Shown: positions 13,640 through 14,004 of the stretch, piece by piece
Position numbering within the stretch: the first letter of the stretch is position 1
Layout: the number at the start of each line of letters is the position of its first letter
Assembly (NCBI GenBank): GCA_025934635.1
Contig: JAICWX010000231.1
Location: 1 to 14,004 of the forward strand
Length of the DNA: 14,004 nt
Source: Streptosporangiaceae bacterium
GTDB lineage: Bacteria; Actinomycetota; Actinomycetes; Streptosporangiales; Streptosporangiaceae
Reading direction: 5' to 3'
Notes under the pieces: model-generated
What the model was told of the DNA's origin: nothing
The model's database searches: none
Seen by the model: only the letters and a program-made list of their open reading frames with translations
Translations under genes and position numbers: made by a program

Positions 13640-14004
13640 CGCGGCTCATCTCCTCGCGCAGCCGGTCGGTAATCTGGGCGGCCAGCTCGGCCACCGGGGC
13701 CGAGTCGATCCGCCGGGGCTGCTCGATCGGCACGTCGTACTCGGCGATGACCCGGCCGGGACGGCTGCTCAGCACGATCACCCGGTCGCCGAGCCGGACC
13801 GCCTCCCGCACGTTATGGGTCACGAACAGGACGGTCAGCTGCCGGCCGGCGCAGATCCGGTCGAGCTCGTCGTGCAGCACGTCCCTGGTCATCGCGTCGA
13901 GCGCGCCGAACGGCTCGTCCATCAGCAGCACGTCCGCGTCCTGGGCCAGCGCCCGGGCCAGCGCGACCCGCTGCCGCATGCCGCCGGACAGCTGGTGCGG
14001 CCGC
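13626..14004 (-). CDS. SsuB/TauB-like ABC transporter ATPase, partial (N-terminus outside the window)
   Basis: C-terminal 125 residues of an ATPase that pairs with the permease encoded next. The visible part opens at the ABC signature (LSGGMRQRV, near 13965-13990), then Walker B VLLMDEPFGALD and the switch histidine in FVTHN. The typical nitrate/sulfonate-branch segment LGDRVIVLSSRPGRV follows. Walker A and the Q-loop lie beyond the right edge. The coding frame runs to the edge without a stop, so the Met of GGMRQ is internal and not a start. The stop at 13628-13626 lies inside the permease start region (14-base overlap), showing cotranscription. A solute-binding protein gene, if present, would lie outside the window. 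Confidence 0.92.
   Translation of the reverse strand, partial: RPHQLSGGMRQRVALARALAQDADVLLMDEPFGALDAMTRDVLHDELDRICAGRQLTVLFVTHNVREAVRLGDRVIVLSSRPGRVIAEYDVPIEQPRRIDSAPVAELAAQITDRLREEMSRDVKR

Noticed and set aside
1..14004. Mobile element, phage, CRISPR array, defence system or RNA gene
   Set aside because: No transposase, integrase, direct-repeat array, attachment site or tRNA-like sequence was found. Gene content and base composition look uniform along the window.

Overview
The window is very GC-rich DNA with strong G/C bias at third codon positions, GTG starts, ATGA gene overlaps and a LacI-type sugar regulator. This suggests a high-GC actinomycete, but nothing visible fixes the genus. No tRNA, rRNA, insertion sequence, CRISPR array or phage gene is seen. 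Coding density is high, and no gene-free stretch exceeds about 200 bases.

Layout. (1) Positions 1-527, minus strand: the N-terminal third of a GH1 beta-glycosidase. (2) Positions 528-728: a divergent control region with a perfect 14-bp LacI-family operator and a near-copy exactly 21 bp away. Together they cover a predicted promoter for the glycosidase. (3) Positions 729-7926, plus strand: a probable operon of a LacI-family regulator, two Opp/Dpp-type permeases, two Opp/Dpp-type ATPases and a lipoprotein solute-binding protein. It closes with a 14-bp-stem hairpin at 7951-7987. (4) Positions 8044-12732, plus strand: a catabolic block of a xylose-isomerase-like TIM-barrel protein, a Gfo/Idh/MocA NAD(P)-dependent oxidoreductase, a second TIM-barrel protein and a full-length transketolase of the mammalian type. 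(5) Positions 12749-14004, minus strand: the permease and partial ATPase of a separate SsuBC/TauBC-like importer, convergent with the transketolase.

Interpretation. Regulator, transporter, glycosidase and sugar-active enzymes lie together, so the simplest reading is a glycoside-utilisation locus. A (plant-derived?) glycoside would be sensed by the LacI protein and imported by the Opp/Dpp-type transporter, which would otherwise be labelled a peptide transporter. It could be hydrolysed by the GH1 enzyme and/or processed by the oxidoreductase and TIM-barrel pair. Carbon would then enter the pentose phosphate pathway through the transketolase.

The oxidoreductase plus two TIM-barrel proteins resembles the gene content of oxidative (3-keto) glycoside-cleavage systems and of inositol-type pathways. 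No named pathway matches exactly: no sugar kinase is visible, and the transketolase is a single chain rather than split. The substrate cannot be read from the sequence and is the main open question.
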